A DNA stretch of 64,000 nucleotides from Prorocentrum cordatum (GCA_963575745.1 CAUYUJ010014199.1:67501-131500), one strand, 5' to 3'. Positions 1 to 11,800 are shown, counted from the first letter of the stretch. Made by a program: numbers and translations. Notes: generated from the letters alone by a model not told the origin.

Positions 1-599
1 CTACGGCGGGCGTGCCATCCCAGTGGCTGGTCGGGCTGCCGGATTTTCCTGGGGGTAGTCGCTGTGTGCATGCCGTGGGCGGATATCTCGCCCATGATCT
101 CGTCGTGTTGACGCGACCGCGCGACCCGTCGCGCCAGTCCCATTTTTGTTGTGGCGGCGGGCGTGGCAGGGTGGTCACCCGTCGCGCTTGTCTCTTGTGC
201 AGCTGTATTTTTGATTCCTATCCGTCCTTGCAGTTTTTCGCGATGTGGCAGTGGCTGTGTTGCTTGCAGGTTGTGCGTGCAGCGCTCGCCTCATGTACCT
301 CATCTGCGGTGCTTCCTGCATTGGGCGCGTTCGTGTTTCAGCCCCCTTTATTCCTTTGCGGTTGGCGTGGTCGCCGTCGCCTCTTCTCGCCGCGTCGCGG
401 TCGATTTGGGGTCGTAGGTCCACGCCCTACCTCCTGTTCGCATGACCGCTGACGCTACCAATCTGCTCAGCAGTGTATTTCTATGCGGTTCCTTGTCTGC
501 GCCGAATGGTGGTTCGTTGGTCGCATTTTGGGCTGCTGCGCGCCAGCTCGTGCTGGCTGTCTTTGGTGAGTTCTTGCTACGCTTACTTCGGCTGGTCTG
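1..599. other. unassigned T/G-rich stretch
   Basis: No gene is supported. The plus strand is T/G-rich and in texture resembles the LINE 3' UTR at 48.9-51.2 kb, so it may be a continuation of the LINE 3'-end copies that follow, but I could not align it convincingly. The open frames here lack any recognisable motif. Confidence 0.4.
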
Positions 600-952
600 G
601 CAGTCAGTGCAGCTCTTGTTAGTTCGTGCGCTTCATTGTCTAGCACTTGTATGATGATTCAGTGGCCTTCAACACCAGATTGTTTGCGCTTCAGTTTGCC
701 TCGTGTTGAGTTGCCTCCTCAGTTTCTGGCCGTTGCGCGGTTCGCCTGGGTTGACGGTTTATCCTTCGCACCGCCCATCGCTGTATTTTACAGTGTGCAC
801 GGGTTGTGCACTGTGCGTTCGACAATGCTCGATCGCAATTTGCATTTCCATCTTCCGTCCGCGCCTGAGGATCCTCTGCGCCGCCTGCTTGAAAAGTGTG
901 TGCATGTGTTTGTTTGTGTGTGTGCGTGTGTGTGTGTGTGTGTGTGTGAGTG
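600..952 (+). mobile_element. LINE 3'-end fragment, copy 1, with TG-rich tail
   Basis: About 300 bp (the GTTGAGTTGCC... and CGATCGCAATTTGCATTTCC region) followed by a TG-rich microsatellite at 896-952. The block is repeated at about 1180-1440: shared landmarks are CGATCGCAATT, GCATTTCCAT, CCTCTGCGCCG and CTTGAAAAG. It also resembles the 50.3-51.3 kb end of the plus-strand LINE, through the CTGCTTGCG...TTGGCCGCTGCG pattern. I read it as a 5'-truncated LINE end; no coding sequence is retained. Confidence 0.45.
896..952. repeat. (TG)n microsatellite
   Basis: Imperfect TG dinucleotide run with a few C and A interruptions, at the 3' boundary of the first LINE-end copy. Confidence 0.9.
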
Positions 953-1179
953 TTGGCTGCCGGCGCTGCATGTTCCAAGCGGCCTGGGGGCTCGGCGTTT
1001 GGACGCGCGTGCGTGCCCGCTTCTCTGACCTTTCTGCGCGTGTCGCTGCGCGCGTGACCGCGACGCCAGAAAAATCCGTTTGTGTGTCTTACCCACCAAG
1101 CAGTTGGTCTGGCAGCCTTGCAGTTTTTTTTTGCGTTTTGCTGTGCAACATCGCTTGGCGGATGATTTCTTGGCCGCCA

Positions 1180-1499
1180 ATCAGCACCATACTGCTTGCG
1201 TTTCAGTTTATTTTGAGTTGCGTTGAGCTTATTTCTTACTTGTTTGGCCGCTGCGCGATCTCCTTCTGGGCAGACAGGCCCTTTAGTCCACCACCCATGA
1301 TTCGCATTCCAGTGTTTGACGTCTCGTTAAGAGTGCTTTCGTTTACGTTCGATCGCAATTCGCATTTCCATATGCTGCCCGCGCTTGGGGACCCTCTGCG
1401 CCGATGGCTTGAAAAGCGTGTGTCTGTGTATGTGTTCGTCGCGTGTCCCTTGTTGCCCATCCGCCAGAGCAGTCGCCTTCTGCCCAGCCGCCGACGCAA

Positions 1500-1542
<43 letters not shown>

Positions 1543-1552
1543 CGTGCGTTCG

Positions 1553-1583
<31 letters not shown>

Positions 1584-1612
1584 TCGTTTGTGTGTGTGTG
1601 TGTCTTTTCGTC
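1180..1612 (+). mobile_element. LINE 3'-end fragment, copy 2, with (TG)n tail
   Basis: Second copy of the block at 600-952. Its last 45 bp before the microsatellite contain CCGCCAG, CCTTCTGCC and AGCCGCCGACG in that order. The same order and spacing occur just before the (TG)n at 51229, where the plus-strand LINE ends. This ties the fragment to that LINE family. No coding region is kept. Confidence 0.55.
1499..1612. repeat. (TG)n / (TGCG)n microsatellite
   Basis: TG repeat that changes to TGCG in the middle and returns to TG. It directly follows the LINE-end sequence and is probably grown from the element's tail. Confidence 0.9.
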
Positions 1613-3299
1613 GCGTGAACGCCCTCTTGTTCGCCCGGGCGTTTTTCCTAGCCCGTGCGCTCACAGTTGTCGCGTTGGTCCACTCGGGGTTCCTCTCCCT
1701 TGTCCCCTCCTCCCTCTCCCCTTTCCCCCCCGTCCTCCCCCTGATGCTGCTTTTCCCGTCTCGAGCTGCTCCTGTTCTCGGGAATGCTGCTGCTCCAAGA
1801 TTCCGCGACCTGAGAGGTCATGTGCGCAGTCGTTGCGCGATTCCCATTGGATTCATTCAGAGGACGTCGCCATCGTGGGAGAGGTGTGGACAATCATATA
1901 CACAGCATGCTCATATATTTTCATCGTGCCCATGGTGGGGCTTGATATTTTCATTTGATGCAGTGGGCAGTTGTATTGATCTTCCTCGGCAACAAGGTGA
2001 TGAACATGATTATAGCGGACGACCAGAATGAGGACGTGCTGCTTTGTTGCGCAGGTTTCTGACCAGGGACTCGAAGACTGGGGCTACCAGTGCTTCAGCC
2101 AATGTCCGCAGTGCCACGCTTTTTTCGCGTGACTTGATTGCACATCTGAGTTGGGCATAACTCGTCCCAGCAACGCTTGCACGGTCTTTCCCGAGCAAGA
2201 TCTCAGCTCGTAGACCCCAGACAGCTCAGTCGTTTAAATATGGGATTGTTTATTATGAGTTGTTTCGCCGAGCTGCGTGAGGTCCCCTTTCCGCACCCCG
2301 GAGCATAATTTCGTTGATTTCGGTAGCTGTTTCAAGCCTGTGGATGGAATAAGCACCAGGGGCCCTGCCCCCCCCGCTCCCGTTTTAGTCGCGCGAACCT
2401 TTGATGTCTACAAGTGCGCCGCAGTTTTCGAGGGCGACCTTAATCATAAACGTATAGAAAAGGCTCCTGGGCGCCAGGCGCAGTCCCAAAACACCATTTT
2501 CCCTCGTTTCCCCAGGGGGTTCACATCTTGTTTGTCGTCAGCAGATTGCACATGTTTTCTTTCAGTTGCGGTCTTACACGTCGATTCCGTATGGGGCGGG
2601 CTTACAGCTACATTGGTCTGAGCTAATGTTGCGTCGCATGGTCTCAGATTCATTGTGTGTTCGATTATCCAAGTTGTGCTGAGCTGATACGCTCAGCAAC
2701 ATCGTATTTCATTGACTTCTGTTGCATTTTGCCTAGATGTTTCCAGTTGTGCTGAGCTTGAATGGTCTCAATTAAGTTTTGCACATTCCTAGACGCGAAA
2801 TTGATGTGACAACCAATTCGATAGTTTTCGGGTCTGAGTCGAGTAGACAGATTGAGCACCGGCCAGGATCCAAACATCGCTTACACTCCCATTCGCGAAG
2901 TGTCGAAACGCGGAACACTACAACGCTCACATGTGCGTTGAACGCCACGTGAATGGACCCCGATGTAAAACATCCTGCGTGTGTTGATTCACATGTACGT
3001 GGAGCCCCAGAAGTGTAGTGTCCATTGTGTGTATAGACCTGTTCGACTGTAATCGTTGTGTTGCAGATCGCGCAGCTGCCAAGGAACATCTGTGTGTTAC
3101 GTGTACGTATGGATGTGTGGAGCGAATTCGACACAAGCTCGCTTCCAATGTGTGCTGACGCATCCCATTAGCTCACTACGCGTTCGTGGCCCACAGCGCC
3201 AGAGTAGGAACAGGTGTATGCGTACGCGTGTGCGTGTGCATGGTTGTCAGGGTCCCCGTATGTTTTGAGTCTGACTGTGTTGTAAAGCTGCCATGCCTT
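1613..3299. other. no gene seen
   Basis: A pyrimidine-rich start (to about 1760) is followed by mixed-composition DNA. I see no retroelement motif, no convincing exon and no RNA gene. TGTGT/ACATG-rich patches near 2900-3250 look like decayed CA/TG repeats. Confidence 0.5.
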
Positions 3300-3830
3300 G
3301 GCCGATGTCTTTCGAGCTGTTGCGGGTGGGTCGCCCTTCCAGGCTCGCTACCCACGGATGCCCTCCTTGGGGCGTCTTGGGCGCTTCAAGGCGGCTCTCG
3401 GGGGCATGTTGGTGGTTTTGGGGGTCTTTAGGGAAAAAAGGCTCCTACTACCCCTTCACTTTCTGACTCTCGGGCCTCTTTTGGGGCGCTTTTGGAGGCC
3501 CTTCAGGCTGTCTTGGGGCCATCCCGACAGTCCTGGCCCTTCTTGGGTAATCTTGGGTGCCCATTGGGCCGTCTTGAGGTGATCTTGGGAGTTTTTTTCT
3601 GTTGCAGTGTTGGAGTACCAAAAACAAGGAAAGGCTAGAGCGCTGAACTTTTTTTTCAAATGCGCACTCAATCGATGATTTTGACATCTCGGAGCCCTCT
3701 TGGGGATCCTCTTGTGGCTCTCTCGGGGTGTCTTCGGGTCCCCTTGGGCCGTTCCCAGGCTATTTCGGACAGTCTCGTTGTGTTTTTGGACGGCCCTGGA
3801 CCTATCTTGGCCAGTGCGTACGGCATGGTG
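3300..3830 (+). repeat. 'CTTGGGG' dispersed array, copy 1
   Basis: Runs of short degenerate units built on TCTTGGG(G)C and GGCCCTCTTGG fill 3350-3580 and 3690-3810. They are interrupted by a ~110-bp non-repetitive core at about 3585-3695 that ends TTTTGACATCTCGG. The same plan occurs at 7430-7990, 17935-18500 and 55580-55980, and inverted at 11560-11800. Function unknown. Confidence 0.7.
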
Positions 3831-4089
3831 GCGGGTACACAGGAGAGGGAGGGAGGAGGACGAGGAGGAAAACCAGCGCAAACCAAACAGACACTACGAT
3901 GCTGTAGTACACCCTCCCGCCACAAGTTCCTTCTCATACGTTTCTCTTCGTCCTCCGCCTCACTACAAGAAGCGCCCCCCCTCCTCTTGAAATACCAGCA
4001 CCGTTAGGCCTGCCATAACGGGGGAGGGCCCCGCTGTGGCAAGGAATTACTTTGCATCTTACCCGCGTGCAATCAGGAACGCAAGAGAC
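3831..4089. other. no gene seen
   Basis: Purine-rich then mixed sequence between two repeat arrays; nothing recognised. Confidence 0.5.
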
Positions 4090-5260
4090 TAATAACACAG
4101 TTCAACGATGCCTCCAGCGAGATCCTCTCAGAAGAAGGGTCGCCCCCCCATCCATGTATCTGTTGCACCAGTTTACACTTGTGGCTATGAACTTCGAGGA
4201 GGTCTCAAGCGACACCATGTTGAAGAAGTGCCGCCATGGATCCGTGCAAAGAAGAGCCGCCTTCCATCCTGCTAAACGTGGCGTAAGACAACGAACATGC
4301 GGGGTGCTGAGGCGAGAATACCATCTTGAAAGCGACCAGTGCTCATTCTTTGAAACGGTTGCAAGGTGTTGAGAAGCATGTTCGCGGCGCTGACGCAAGA
4401 TTCCCAGTTCGAGAAGGAACAGCCTTCCATCCGTCAAGGTAGTGCGAACTTTTAACTGACTGTGCGCGGCGCTGAGACGAGAACGCCATTTTGAAACCGA
4501 CTAGTGCTCATTCCTGGAAACTGCTGTAAGGTTTTGATGGTAGTGTCTGCGGCGCTGAGGCGAGATCCCCAGTTGGAAAGGGAATCGCCCCCCCAGCCGT
4601 CAAGGTAGTGCGAATTCTCAAAACGAATGTGCGCGGCGCCATGGCGAGAGCACCATTTTGAAAACCACCCCCTTCCATCTTATGAATTTGTTACAAACTT
4701 CGAAGACTAACGTTCGCGGCGTGAAGGCGATAACAAAATCGTAACAACGGCTTATCCTCCACCCGTCGAGCTGTTGCAAATGTTTCGGACAAACGTGCGC
4801 GGTGCTAAAGCGAGAGCCGCATTTTAGAAAGTAACCGCCATTCGTCCTCGAAGCTGTTGCAACTGGCGAGGCGAATGTACACGGTGCTGAGGCGAAAGCC
4901 GCACTCCATCTGTGAAGCTGCTGCACTTTTTGATGGCGATTGTGCGCGGCGCTAGGACGAGAACCACACTTTGAAAAGGAACGGCCCTCCATTCTTGGGA
5001 CTGTTGCAAACTATTCAGGCGACTGTGCGTTGCGCTGAAGCGAGAGCCCCACTTTGAAAACGATCTGTGCTCATCCGTGAAGCGGCTGCAGAATTTTAAG
5101 ACGAATATGCACGGCGCTCGGGCGAGAGCCAGATTTTGAAAACGACCTCCCCTCCATCCGTCAAGCGAGTGCAAACCTACAAAAACACGAATGTGCTCGG
5201 CGCTAAGGCGAGAGCCACATTTTGAAAACGACCTGACACTGTAGCAACTTTCAAGCTTCA
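4090..5260 (+). repeat. ~82-bp satellite array (forward)
   Basis: About 13 degenerate units. The core is G(C/T)GCGCGGCGCTGAGGCGAGA followed by CATTTTGAAAA and CCATCCGTCAAG. Core starts near 4465, 4547, 4631, 4715, 4796, 4877, 4941, 5025, 5106 and 5192 give a period near 82 bp with one ~64-bp unit. The same family lies inverted at 61860-62160. Confidence 0.85.
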
Positions 5261-7429
5261 AGATCGTAGACGGTGAGCAAGTCTCGGGTGAAATGCCCGG
5301 GCCCGCCTTACGAACGCGTCTGGGGGTGCGACGACAGGGAGGAGTTGCTTGTAATTCCAGGGATGGAGCCGCTCTCCTCCCCCTCTGGGGTCCAGAGGCC
5401 CGCCGGGTGGCCGTGGCATGGGGCGCGGCCTGGCGAGTGCGCGTGTGCCCCAGGAGCCGAAGGGCTCCAAGTGGGTGGGGAGCGAGCAGGTCACGACGGA
5501 GGAAGCGCCGCCGCCTCGCCGCCGCCGTCCTCCTCGCGCTCCCGCTCTCCGCTCTCCGCTCCCCGCTCCTCGCCGTGACCCCTGGCTCTCCCCTGCGCCC
5601 CGACGTGCTCGCCTGCACGAGTCCCTGCCGCCCCTGGCCGGCTGCCTCCGCTCTCGGTCCTCCCTTCTGCTCTCGCCCTCGCCACCGCTCCTCGTCCTCA
5701 CTTCTGCCCTCTCTTCTCCGCTGCCGCCATCGCTTCCGGCGCGCCTCGCCTGAGTGGCCCCGCGGCAGGCCTTCATCTCTCGTCCCCGCTCTCGTGCCCC
5801 GTCGCACCCGCTGCTCTGGCGCCCTCCGCACCCGTGCTCCTGGTGCAACGGCCAGTGCCTCTGATGCCTGTGCTGGCTGCTGCCGCCACCGCTGATTATG
5901 GTGTACACGCCGCGCTACGCAAGCAAGCACAATCTTTGCTCTCATGCGGGCGGCACGGCGGAGGCTCTTCTGCAACCGACCCACTACTGCAGCTGTCTCT
6001 TTTGTACTCCTGCTCCCGCCACTCCTGCTTCTGCGCCTGCCCTCTCTCATCCCCATGCCTCCTTCCTCATAGGGCACCTCATCCCAGGGCGCGTGCTAAA
6101 CGTTGCTTGGGCGATTTCGTTGACCGTTTTCGTTTTGATCTCGTTTTGCAGCATCGGCGGAACGCAGACAGAACGAGGGAAAACGAAATCATAATCAGCA
6201 CGGAACACACTGTTTGGCTCGCGCCTTGCCTCATTCTGGTCTTGCCACGCTTACCGCTCCTGCTTCTGCTTGTGCCGCCCTGCGCGGTGCCATAGGATGC
6301 CGCCGGCGAGGGCGAGGTGCGCCGCCGAGTCAGTCTTCGTATTCTTGCGACGATGATGTCCTCGGTGTTGCTGCCACTGCCGCTGCCCTTTCCCCTCGGC
6401 CTCCACAGCTTGTCATTGCCATCGTTTTCGCCATTGCTCTCCCTCTCCCCCCCTCCCGTCCTCATCCCCGTCCTCACCCCCATATTCATCCAGATCCCCA
6501 TCGTGAAGTCGAACATATGTACCTGGGCTGAGCAGCAGGTTCTTTTGTAGAGTTATTGGCACCGGTTGGACGACATGTCGCTCAAAAGATCTCTTCCGTA
6601 CTGTGGTTGCATCCTCAGCCGCCGTTCGTCTCTCGCCATCGGCAGCCTCAGGCTCTCCGCGGTTGATGCCACTAGTCCTGCTGGTGATGGTGTTGGTCGT
6701 CTGCGCTCATCATACCTGCGCTGCTTGTTTTTCAGACTCCTTATATATTTTCGCTTTCTGGATGGATTTTTTGTTGGCCGCGTCAATTCGCCACCTTGGT
6801 CCCGTACGATCGATTCTGCTGTTTTGATGTTCACGTGATTGAATTGTCGAGTATCCGCCTACATTTCACATGTGTCATGGCTTCTTCTGGATTTCGTGCG
6901 CTTTCTGCTTCTCTTGCTAGCGTTCCGTGCCCCTGACCACAATATCAGGCGAACGAGTCCAACAAGGACAAATGACGCATCGGCCTGGATCCGTTTCAGC
7001 TCGCTGTCTGGCGCTTATAGATTCTGGTGCATTCCCGTCTTCCGTCGTGCTTTCCCACGCTGAGTGACTGTACAGCATGGCCCGCCACATCTATTACAGC
7101 ACCTGCACCAGTTTCAATTGAACGGCTACCATTTAATTATCGGGTGACCGACCCACTTTGCTATACGTTTGACTGGTAGTCGCCGCTTTCCAGGTCCTCG
7201 GAAGACGCCTACACACGCACATCGTCTGGATACATGCCAGGTAACCTAGTGCTTGAGTGAGACCACGACCAACTGCTTCATTACTTTTTGGCAACTGCTG
7301 CCGAGTATTCGGCCCTGCGGCAAATGCACTACCGTACCAGCGAAGCACTCTGTTTGGCGCCCCTTCATGCACCTCACATGAGGCTGTCACATGCGACACC
7401 TCTCATCTATTCTCTGTGAGGGTATCTCT
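5261..7429. other. GC-rich, pyrimidine-rich stretch without a supported gene
   Basis: 5500-5760 and 6380-6490 are C/T-rich and make long but featureless open frames on both strands. From 6550 to 7400 the composition is more even, yet I found no conserved motif or consistent exon chain. Treated as non-coding. Confidence 0.5.
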
Positions 7430-7990
7430 CGGGCTTATTCGGGCAAGTATGGGGCCGTCTTGGGCTGGCAGTCTTGGGGGTCCCATGGGGCCCTCTTCGG
7501 TCGTCTTGGGGCCCTCTTGGGCCGTCAGGGGTCCCGGAGGCCCTCTTGGGCTAGATTGGGGCTCTCTTGGGGCCGTCTTGGCCGTCTAGGGGGCCCGTTG
7601 GGGCTCTCACTGGGCCGTTTAAGGTTTTCGAAGACCACTCGTGGATCGACATTCCACCGACCATTTGTGGAAAGCGAAAACATTGAAAAGTCTACGGAAG
7701 TACATGCTTTTGACTTCCCGACGCCCTTCTCGAGAGGTTCTTGGGAGTGTCTTGGATGCCTCTTGCGGCCTCTTGGGTGCCCTTGGGGTCTTCTTCGGTA
7801 TCTTGGCGGTCTTGGCGGTATGCCTGGGCTGCCTTTGAAGCTGTCTTGGGCTCCTTGGACTTTTTTGTTGAGAGCGCCAGGGAGGCGTCTGGGCGCCCAG
7901 GAAGCCTCGGAAGGGGGGGTATTCATGCAGGTAAGCGTGTGGAGGGTGGGCAGGGGCCGTTTCGAAGATTTCCGGAACCCTAGCAGACGG
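7430..7990 (+). repeat. 'CTTGGGG' dispersed array, copy 2
   Basis: Arrays of TCTTGGGGC units at 7440-7620 and 7735-7860 surround a ~110-bp core (about 7622-7730). The core ends CTTTTGACTTCCCGACGCCCT, resembling the end of the copy-1 core (TTTTGACATCTCGGAGCCCT). Confidence 0.7.
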
Positions 7991-8060
7991 CCTTTGGCGT
8001 TCTGCCATTCATCAAAGTTCGGGGGCGGAAAAGAGGGGGGTGATGACTAGGGGGGGGTGG

Positions 8061-8084
8061 ATATCATGGCGCGGGCCATGATAT
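8061..8084. other. perfect hairpin, 10-bp arms
   Basis: ATATCATGGC, a 4-nt GCGG loop, then GCCATGATAT. A second, loopless palindrome CATGGCGCCATG lies 12 bp further on at 8096-8107. Confidence 0.85.
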
Positions 8085-8107
8085 TCCTCAGATCTCATGG
8101 CGCCATG

Positions 8108-8744
8108 TCTTATTTCATTACGTCCCTGGCCCCCCCCGCTGGGCCGCGCACATGCCGCCGGTCATGATTTGCACCCCCCCCTCTTGGACACCCCCCTCTT
8201 GGCCGCTCCCGAAAAGTGGAATGGAGCTCGGTGGTGGATAAGCGCGCACAGCCACTACTTCTTGCAATAAGCAGCCTGGCTCGATCAGTTGTGCATCGGC
8301 ATCTCAAAACGCCTTCGAGCGATTATGCAGTGCCCATGTCCCTGGGCAGTGATGCCCATATTCGGAAACTGGAACATAAACATTACCGGTGGCGGGCTCT
8401 CTTCAATCCCAGGACTTTTTGAGGGTCGGGGACGACGTCGGGGTGGTGTGGTGTATACTGTTCCCCCATTTTCCAAGGGAAACAACGAAAAATGTATACA
8501 CCAGGATCCCGTATACACCAAGATCCGCGTTCCTGTGCGAATTTCAGTGCAGGGCCGGAAAAAGCGTTGGTGTACGGAGTTCGGTTCCCTACAGATCTCA
8601 CACCCCTGGGCAGCGCTGGAGTAGACATGATCCGTAAGGGCTTCGCCCCATGCCGCCGGCCCCCTGTCTCGGAAAATGGGAGATGCAAAAGCTAAATCAT
8701 GAGGTCTGGGCGCCACCCTGAAGCAGTGTCGGGACCTGTATGTT
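8108..8744. other. no gene; small inverted repeats
   Basis: GGTGTATAC near 8449 is matched by inverted GTATACACC copies near 8496 and 8511. No coding signal beyond chance open frames. Confidence 0.45.
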
Positions 8745-9225
8745 TTTCGACCCTGACCCTACGGATCCGCGTCACGTGTGCCACCGAATGTCAGAAATGT
8801 GGCAAATCCCTTCTGTTTTTGGACCCTGACCCTACGGATCTGCGTGAGGGGTGCCGCCGAATTTCAGAAATGTGGCGAATCCCCAGTAGTGTTTTTGGAC
8901 CCTGACCCCGCCGATCTGCGTGAGGGGTGCCACCGAATTTCAGAAATGTGGCAAATCCTTTTGTGTTTTTGCACCCTGACCCTGCTGATCTGCGTGAGAG
9001 GTGCCACCGAATGTCAGAAATGTGGCAAATCCCCTTTGCTTTTTGGACCCTGACCCCGCCGATCTGCTTGAGGGGTGCCACCGAATTTCAGAAATGTGGC
9101 GAATCCCTTGCGTTTTTGGACCCTGACCCCGCCGATCTGCGTGAGGGGTGCCACCGAATTTCAGAAAAGTGGCAAGGCTTCTGTGTTTTTGGACCCTGAC
9201 CCCGCCGATCTGCGTGAGGGGTGTT
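8745..9225 (+). repeat. 73-bp tandem repeat, ~7 copies
   Basis: Units carry TTTTGGACCCTGACCC, GATCTGCGTGAGGGGTGCC and GAATTTCAGAAATGTGGC. They start near 8749, 8822, 8897, 8971, 9045, 9119 and 9191, so the period is 72-75 bp. The period is not a multiple of three, so the open frames across it are not a repeat protein. Confidence 0.9.
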
Positions 9226-9528
9226 AATTTTTACCCACCCCAGCATTTCAGAGCACACGCTCAGGGCGTGGTCAAAATGCCAGTTTTGTGCCTCCCCCCT
9301 TCGCGCGGTCCATCAACAAAGGAACAGTAAGCAGCAAGAAGTCAACAAGGAACAGTAAGCAGCAAGAAGCAGAACTGTAACAGTGGAAACTGGAAGCTGC
9401 AACTGGTACAGGAAACTGCGAGCCTTAGGCCTACAGCCTGGTGGCCCTACAAGGGGGCCGGCGGATTTCCCGCCAGCCTTCCTGGATTAGTCGGGGGCAC
9501 CGGGCGGGGCACCGAATGCAGCCACGTG
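9226..9528. other. no gene seen
   Basis: Contains a short AAGCAGCAAGAAG / AACAAGGAACAGTAAGCAG duplication near 9315-9370; nothing else recognised. Confidence 0.5.
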
Positions 9529-9660
9529 TGGTACGAAGAGGAGGAGGAGGGAGGAGGAGGAGGCGGAGGATGATGATGATGATGATGATGATGAGGAGGA
9601 GGAGGAGGAGGAGGAGGAGGAGGAGAAGAGGAGGAGGAGGAGGAGGAGGGAGGAGGGGAG
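9529..9660. repeat. (GGA)n / (GAT)n microsatellite
   Basis: Purine-rich GGA triplets with a GAT run in the middle. Confidence 0.9.
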
Positions 9661-9740
9661 CTGGGGTCTGTCTGGATGGTCAGATAGGGAACCTCGGAAG
9701 CTTCCGCTCGTCTTGGATTGAGTGTATATCGGCGAACAGC

Positions 9741-9840
9741 ACCCACTAGCGCTCAGTAGCGCTTCATAGCGCCAAATAAAGCCACATAGCGCCTTATGGC
9801 GCCCAGTAGCGCCGAATAGCGTTCAAATAGCGCCATGTGA
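9741..9840. repeat. ~10-bp minisatellite, TAGCGCC core
   Basis: Eight or nine occurrences of (A/G)TAGCGC(C/T) spaced mostly 10 bp apart, one unit being doubled. The spacing equals about one helical turn. Confidence 0.8.
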
Positions 9841-11099
9841 GAGAGATGCACTACGTTCGCTTTGCGCCCGATTGGGCGCCATGGGGACGACCAATTGTTC
9901 CTGTGAGTTGCTGTCTAAGGGTGGCACGTGGATCCTCTGCAGCCGACCTTCCCTCTCTGTGGTCTCAGGGCAGGCCGAGGCGCAGCGAAACGGGAGCACA
10001 GGCGGGGGCACAGGCGGGCTCAAGCGTAGCGTCCATGGCTGGGGCTTTGTGTGGAGGCCTGCCCCTTTGTGCCAAGCGCGAAGCAGAAAATGCGCTCGAG
10101 CGCTTTCCCCCGATAGAGAGAGAGATAGAGAGACAGAGAGGGAGAGAGAGAGATAGGGGGCAAAGAACGGGGGGGAAGGTTCACGGGGGAACGTCTCGAC
10201 CCCTGATCGCCAATAGATCACCGTCAGGGGCCTGATAGCCCCACCCCGCCCATGAACGTGCGGATTTGCTATGGGGGGGCTGTCGCCGATCTGTCGGCGA
10301 TGCATCGCCGATTCCAGGCCGACGTTTCCCCCGCCCCGCCCCCCCCCCATGTGCCAGTCCCCCCCATCGTTGCCCCTCGAGAGGGAGAGGGAGAGGGAGA
10401 GAGAGAGTGAGGGGGGTTGGCCCGAACGTGGGAGTCTGCCGCCCTGATGCAGCGGTGGTGGAGGAGGAGGCGGAGGAGGATGTTTGTGTTGGGGCCCTGC
10501 TCCCAGCGGAGGGGCCTTGCGACTTTCGGACCCAGTGGGCTGGGCACATGGATAGCTGCACCGAGGGCCGGCTCCACCCACGCCTCTCGGCCGGCCTTTT
10601 TCATCATGCCTGCCCCGTGCCCCCCTTGGCATCCGACGCCGTGAGAAAATCACCACGTGAAGCATCACGACAGGATATCTCCGCCCCAGCTTTCTGCTCG
10701 GCTTTCGGAGCTGGATCGACCCGTGAGAGTCACATGGCCTGACACGGGGCAAGCACCGCCCCATGGCGCCTGGATGCCAGGGCCCGCTCCTACGAATCCG
10801 CTCAAATCCAGTCCCCGGACCCATCGCTGACGCCTTCGACGAGGTGACGACGCAGGACCCACGAGCCCAAAACGTCATTGGGTCGAATGTTCGGACATGT
10901 CCGCCGTGTGCTGGTGTGGCATGCTCTGGCACACTGTTGTGTGATGTGCTGTAGTGTCACTGCCTTGATCAGCAGCGCGGCGAGCCAGAGAGGTTCTCAC
11001 AAAGGCAAGACAGCACACATTGAAACAAACAGTGGCAAATACCAGACGAGGAGGTCGGGGTTCGCACACCGCTGTCCTCTCTGCGTTCACACTGCTCAC
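9841..11099. other. no gene; two (GA)n tracts
   Basis: (GA)n at about 10112-10160 and 10380-10410. No recognisable gene in the rest. Confidence 0.5.
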
Positions 11100-11385
11100 T
11101 CCTCCCCATCCTCTTTCTCCCCATCATTCTCCTCCTCCTCCTCCTCCTCCTCCTCCCCCTCCTCCACCTTTTCATCCTCGTCCCCCTACGTTCATGTTTC
11201 CGTGCGTGAGCTGTCAAAGCCATGCACGAGTCGCATCGAATCGCATAGCCCCCCTAAAGGCAGGAATACCTCAATCGCAAGTTTTTTTATTATCCGACGA
11301 CATCGAATCGCTCGTTCTCCTGCCCTTCTCCTCCTCGTCCTCGCCATCCGCCGCCCTCCTCGCTCCCTCTCTCTTGCTCACCGTG

Positions 11386-11445
<60 letters not shown>

Positions 11446-11460
11446 CTCGTCGTCTTCGCC
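11100..11460. repeat. (CTC)n and (GTC)n microsatellites
   Basis: CTC-rich 11128-11170 and GTC repeat 11385-11458, separated by ordinary sequence. Open frames across them are poly-amino-acid artefacts. Confidence 0.85.
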
Positions 11461-11559
11461 CGCAAGCCCGAGCAGCATCCCGCCCCCAGGCGGCCCGCAG
11501 ACGACCAGGAGCCGTCGTCGTTTCGCACACCACACGCCGAAACACGCGGCCACACGCAT

Positions 11560-11800
11560 GCTGGACCCTTCCTCTGGCTTCCAGCCTCCAAAAGGCCCCC
11601 AGGACGGTCCCAAATGGCCAGGGCGGTCCAAAAAGGAGCCTGAGAGGGGCCTGTCGCACAGGATGGTGGCCTCCGAGGCGCCCCCAAGCGGCCTCCACGA
11701 GGCTCTCAAGAAGCCCCCAAGGGACCTCAAAACGTTCAGACAATCCCTTCAGATGCCCCCAAGAGCCCCCCAAGAGGCCCAACCTTGGGGTTCGGCGGAC
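11560..11800 (-). repeat. 'CTTGGGG' dispersed array, inverted copy
   Basis: The plus strand reads CCCCCAAG(A/C)GGCC-type units, the reverse complement of the family at 3.3, 7.4, 17.9 and 55.6 kb. It lies next to a short stretch that makes chance open frames on both strands. Confidence 0.6.

Noticed and set aside
703-2031. 442-codon plus-strand frame
   Set aside because: Runs through two TG microsatellites and LINE-end sequence; cysteine/valine runs are repeat translation.
8745-9225. CRISPR-like regular repeats
   Set aside because: Whole units are repeated, with no unique spacers between short repeats, and this is eukaryotic DNA.
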